DNA of 64,000 bases from an uncultured Acetatifactor sp. (GTDB lineage: Bacteria; Bacillota; Clostridia; Lachnospirales; Lachnospiraceae), in assembly GCA_947627115.1 (NCBI GenBank), contig CANQUQ010000003.1, positions 62,001-126,000 on the forward strand, read 5' to 3'. A model generated the notes under the pieces. It ran no database searches. It had not been told where the DNA came from and worked only from the letters and a program-made list of their open reading frames with translations. A program made the translations under genes and the position numbers. Position 1 is the stretch's first letter. The number at the start of each line of letters is the position of its first letter. Of this stretch, positions 62,801 through 64,000 are shown one piece after another.

Positions 62801-62927
62801 GAAAACCTGCTTCTCGTTCAAAAGTCACAAGCTGAATATCATCCTTATATTCTTTTGGAACATCAAAAACCCTGATTTTTTTTCTCTTCAATTGTCTAAT
62901 TATTTCTTTGACTTCTGACTTTACCAT
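59898..62927 (-). CDS. Giant calcineurin-like phosphoesterase with three NGD repeats
   Basis: A 1009-residue AT-rich gene. Residues about 500-760 have a complete metallophosphoesterase set: SDLHL (Asp506, His508), GDVASD (Asp548), GNHE (579-581), THTP (His713) and GHTHR (735-738). The N-terminal 490 residues contain three copies of an F-rich motif near 81-104, 310-332 and 392-414 (FDNFDSYFDFLNGDI, FETFDEFISYRNGDL, FAYFFDFVAFLKGDL). The C-terminal 250 residues are unassigned. No signal peptide or membrane helix. GGAGG precedes the ATG. Low GC, against its neighbours, suggests transfer. A role in phage defence or toxin action is only a guess. Confidence 0.9.
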   Translation of the reverse strand: MVKSEVKEIIRQLKRKKIRVFDVPKEYKDDIQLVTFEREAGFRITGKRGFDIISNSFFVEETLIYVDTDGVEHKRSVYQSFDNFDSYFDFLNGDIYDNACYAFCPFSRISISKNIDAKKLMAKKAFVEDTIDEYSLALSNEEKDNYEEGSQIHKCCQQWIKKFNNCSSYDELVKVVENYKKSEIYSIVDVSFFFFQYIFTDVKDKQRFSIVMEYMSSGAYPRCKLINELCSIYNPDDVIQSFNYSSGAKCTIYKHKRNLKDYVCCLKDGKIKFRSKAFFDKKTHYYCEETQGYQEDNIYFPITATIYRYFETFDEFISYRNGDLTYCDLSGALECDADFSNYVIDETTKLPVCTDIEVTYLIKKYYHDKKFYVTQQWCSTSGSVIKEYKHSFAYFFDFVAFLKGDLSEANLLFCDGLMFLEEWDNIDFTNSKMKSSLCEKFGLKYDTQVINENLIKSFDCVERNENETALVLQTSRNLTEEAERKDLSAFDMSLDCKCQRVHYISDLHLMHRIQNAGCRSKEDIIYVIQKIVDTIANEASSLLLIDGDVASDIRIFQLFVKMLSKTLHRNALVVFTLGNHELWSFPDFQIEQIVSKYRTILEEYGMYLLHNDLLYKEDCGFFAASNAGIHLIKYHDLCQMNETQIADRLRNVRYVIFGGLGFSGYNMEFNADNGIYRMTVDRTTEINESKIFEDLYKRLRPILDNKNTIILTHTPKKDWCKEADYDKNYVYVSGHTHRNFFHDDGEYRIYSDNQVGYHSETPRLKAFLIDNDYDCFIDYEDGIFEITSEQYNDFYRGKNISMSFQREVNVLYMLKKNGYYCFIHKSRSGRLTILNGGAMKKLENQDVQYYYDNMDAMVSMIKTPLDKFTSFQKHVADLIKRIGGVGTIHGSIIDIDFHSHIYVNPIDLSITGYWASDMINKIVYPSIPALLEKNCPAIFGEYTKLLKDNSENPLILKQQTEAAILPWPYLDTDIYYASREIKKMQKLRSNILSSWYENTLHKRPQIEHT

Positions 62928-63252
62928 ATCATTTCCTCCAAATATCTTGATTTTTTCTGCTTAATCAATAATTTTTTATCAAATGCTGAAACAAGTCGGC
63001 AGTTTCTTTGTCTATTGCCGCAGACTATCCAATCTATCCAGCAATCATCACCATTACATCGTCAACGAAAATCTGGTTTTGCTTCTGCTCCGCCAGTATG
63101 TCCCACATGGCTTGAAACATAGCAACAGTCACAGCTTCTCTAGGCGGTTCTCTGTTCTCAATTTATTCTTTTTAACATATATAAACTATCCATGATTAAA
63201 TATCAACTCAGTAATCTTTGAACAGTCCCACAATTCCGAAAAGGAACATTCT
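62928..63252. other. Gap with a GC-richer decayed insert
   Basis: A 325-base stretch without an intact gene. About 62,990-63,150 is clearly richer in G and C than the AT-rich sequence either side, and one minus-strand frame in it reads like real protein. It looks like the remains of an inserted gene or element; no terminal repeats or target duplication were seen. Confidence 0.5.
63034..63120 (-). pseudogene. Remnant coding fragment in the GC-richer insert
   Basis: The minus frame reads MFQAMWDILAEQKQNQIFVD and ends VMVMIAG with a stop at 63034. The frame continues upstream as REPPREAVTVA to a stop near 63165. Protein-like composition in a GC-richer patch suggests the C-terminal end of a decayed gene. 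Family not recognised. Confidence 0.3.
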
Positions 63253-63738
63253 TTAATTTGATATACACTTTAAAATACTTTCTTTAACCCTGTAATCTCC
63301 TTGGGGGGACAATAATATATACTGAAATCTCTCTTCTGCACTTATCCTCGTTATATTTCCGTATAAATCTTTTATTTTCCAGTGGTTACCTACACCAAAT
63401 GTCAAATAAATATTGTCAAAGTCAGAGGCGGTATAATCTTCCTGACGTCCAATGATTCTCCATTCTCCTTCCAGTTTTCTATCGAATAAACTATACGAAT
63501 CTAAAACCACTAACGGAATTAGCCTTACGGCTTTTTCTATATCATTTTCATTAATACACGGTTTGTCAGACATATAATCAAAAATTTCAGCCAAGTGTCC
63601 AAAGTCCACTTTTGCAATTATTCTCCCAAAACAATATCTGTTTTCGTCCATCTTGAAACAAAATATATCTCCGTTTTTTATAAAACGTATCATGGTTCTT
63701 TCTTTTTTATCCCAGCCCCATATCTTTAACTTTTGCAT
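63253..63738 (-). CDS. Imm26-like immunity protein
   Basis: A 161-residue protein that resembles the Imm26 immunity family: MIRFIKNGDIFCFKMDENRY, CFGRIIAKVDFGHLAEIFDY and IIGRQEDYTASDFDNIYLTF. Such proteins neutralise polymorphic toxins of contact or secretion systems. A strong AAAGGAGAAAG site precedes the ATG at 63738. The cognate toxin is not in the window but may lie beyond the right edge, where further short frames run in the same direction. AT-rich like its surroundings. Confidence 0.78.
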   Translation of the reverse strand: MQKLKIWGWDKKERTMIRFIKNGDIFCFKMDENRYCFGRIIAKVDFGHLAEIFDYMSDKPCINENDIEKAVRLIPLVVLDSYSLFDRKLEGEWRIIGRQEDYTASDFDNIYLTFGVGNHWKIKDLYGNITRISAEERFQYILLSPQGDYRVKESILKCISN

Positions 63739-63815
63739 GTACTTTCTCCTTTAAAAGTATCCTGTTTCTTCAATTCCATAAGCAATCCCCATTCTCTACT
63801 GTTTGAACACTACCG

Positions 63816-63947
63816 TTAATGCTGCTCATTTTGCTCACTGTCCCATACCAACTCGAATTTAAATCCCGTTAAATTATTCTTTTCAACCAATACCGGAACT
63901 AGATTGTCATATTTATCCAATTCAAACTTCAATTTCCATATTTTCAA
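63816..63947 (-). CDS. Short immunity-locus protein or truncated gene
   Basis: A 43-residue frame starting with TTG at 63947: MKIWKLKFELDKYDNLVPVL, then VEKNNLTGFKFELVWDSEQN and a stop. GAGG lies eight bases upstream of the TTG. The composition is protein-like, and it resembles the beginning of a larger immunity-type protein cut short by a stop, so it may be a broken gene. It overlaps the upstream frame that enters from the right edge. Confidence 0.45.
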   Translation of the reverse strand: MKIWKLKFELDKYDNLVPVLVEKNNLTGFKFELVWDSEQNEQH

Positions 63948-64000
63948 AGCCGTTTCCTCTTTCTCTTACTGAATCAGTTGTATCGCCGATTGTTTTTGAA
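63922..64000 (-). CDS. C-terminal end of an upstream gene entering from the right edge
   Basis: The last 25 codons visible read SKTIGDTTDSVRERGNGFEN then MEIEV and stop at 63922, overlapping the TTG of the next gene by 26 bases, as is common in toxin/immunity rows. Another frame ends at 63966 and cannot be excluded. Confidence 0.3.
   Translation of the reverse strand, partial: SKTIGDTTDSVRERGNGFENMEIEV

Noticed and set aside
62983..63195. 70-codon plus-strand frame in the AT-rich gap
   Set aside because: No ribosome site and an odd composition; the opposite strand of the same patch reads more like real protein.

Overview
The window looks like a chromosomal segment of a spore-forming member of the Lachnospiraceae (Clostridia). 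The evidence is the mix of a Clostridia-type gene order (cysE-cysS-mrnC-rlmB-sigH), a cysteine T-box riboswitch, infC-rpmI-rplT, a FeoA-FeoA-FeoB locus, VTC/DUF4956/CotH genes, strong AGGAGG ribosome sites and consensus TTGACA/TATAAT-type promoters. Most of the window is moderately GC-rich. The last ~4 kb (from about 59,800) is sharply AT-rich and looks acquired. Nearly all genes lie on the minus strand.

Layout. 1-5,100: an EAL/GGDEF membrane signalling protein cut by the window edge, a cation diffusion facilitator, and two plus-strand lipid genes (YegS-like kinase, PAP2 phosphatase) ending at a shared bidirectional terminator. 5,100-11,100: a minus-strand group with a family 2 glycosyltransferase, an SfsA-MutY fusion, a 5'-nucleotidase, a DUF1653 protein with a repetitive tail, a small membrane protein and an NAD-dependent epimerase. 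11,100-16,500: the ferrous iron locus with a Fur box, a stand-alone CotH protein and a DtxR-family repressor. 16,500-18,750: HAD phosphatase and infC-rpmI-rplT with an attenuator leader. 18,800-25,450: lipoproteins and a giant RND transporter translationally coupled to a TetR regulator. 25,470-32,700: a T-box-led run cysE-cysS-mrnC-rlmB-sigH-trkA-trkH. 32,700-37,730: ispF, tRNA-Val and tRNA-Met, a solute-binding-like lipoprotein and argS. 37,750-42,200: queH and the VTC-DUF4956-CotH operon. 42,300-47,600: superoxide dismutase and carAB. 47,600-59,800: a GH3 enzyme with an inserted domain, an EAL-HDOD protein, purL, a TetR regulator with an unknown partner, a large protein with a cyclic-nucleotide-binding-like head, and an ACT protein.

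59,800-64,000 is the accessory end. It holds a 1009-residue protein with a complete calcineurin-like phosphoesterase centre behind three copies of an F-rich 'NGD' motif, a decayed insert, an Imm26-like immunity gene and overlapping short frames typical of a polymorphic toxin/immunity locus. The best candidates for under-described biology are this phosphoesterase, the SfsA-MutY fusion, the VTC-DUF4956-CotH operon and the 761-residue protein at 57,074.

All calls come from reading the sequence and translations by eye. No database search or folding program was run, so family names rest on recognised motifs and order.
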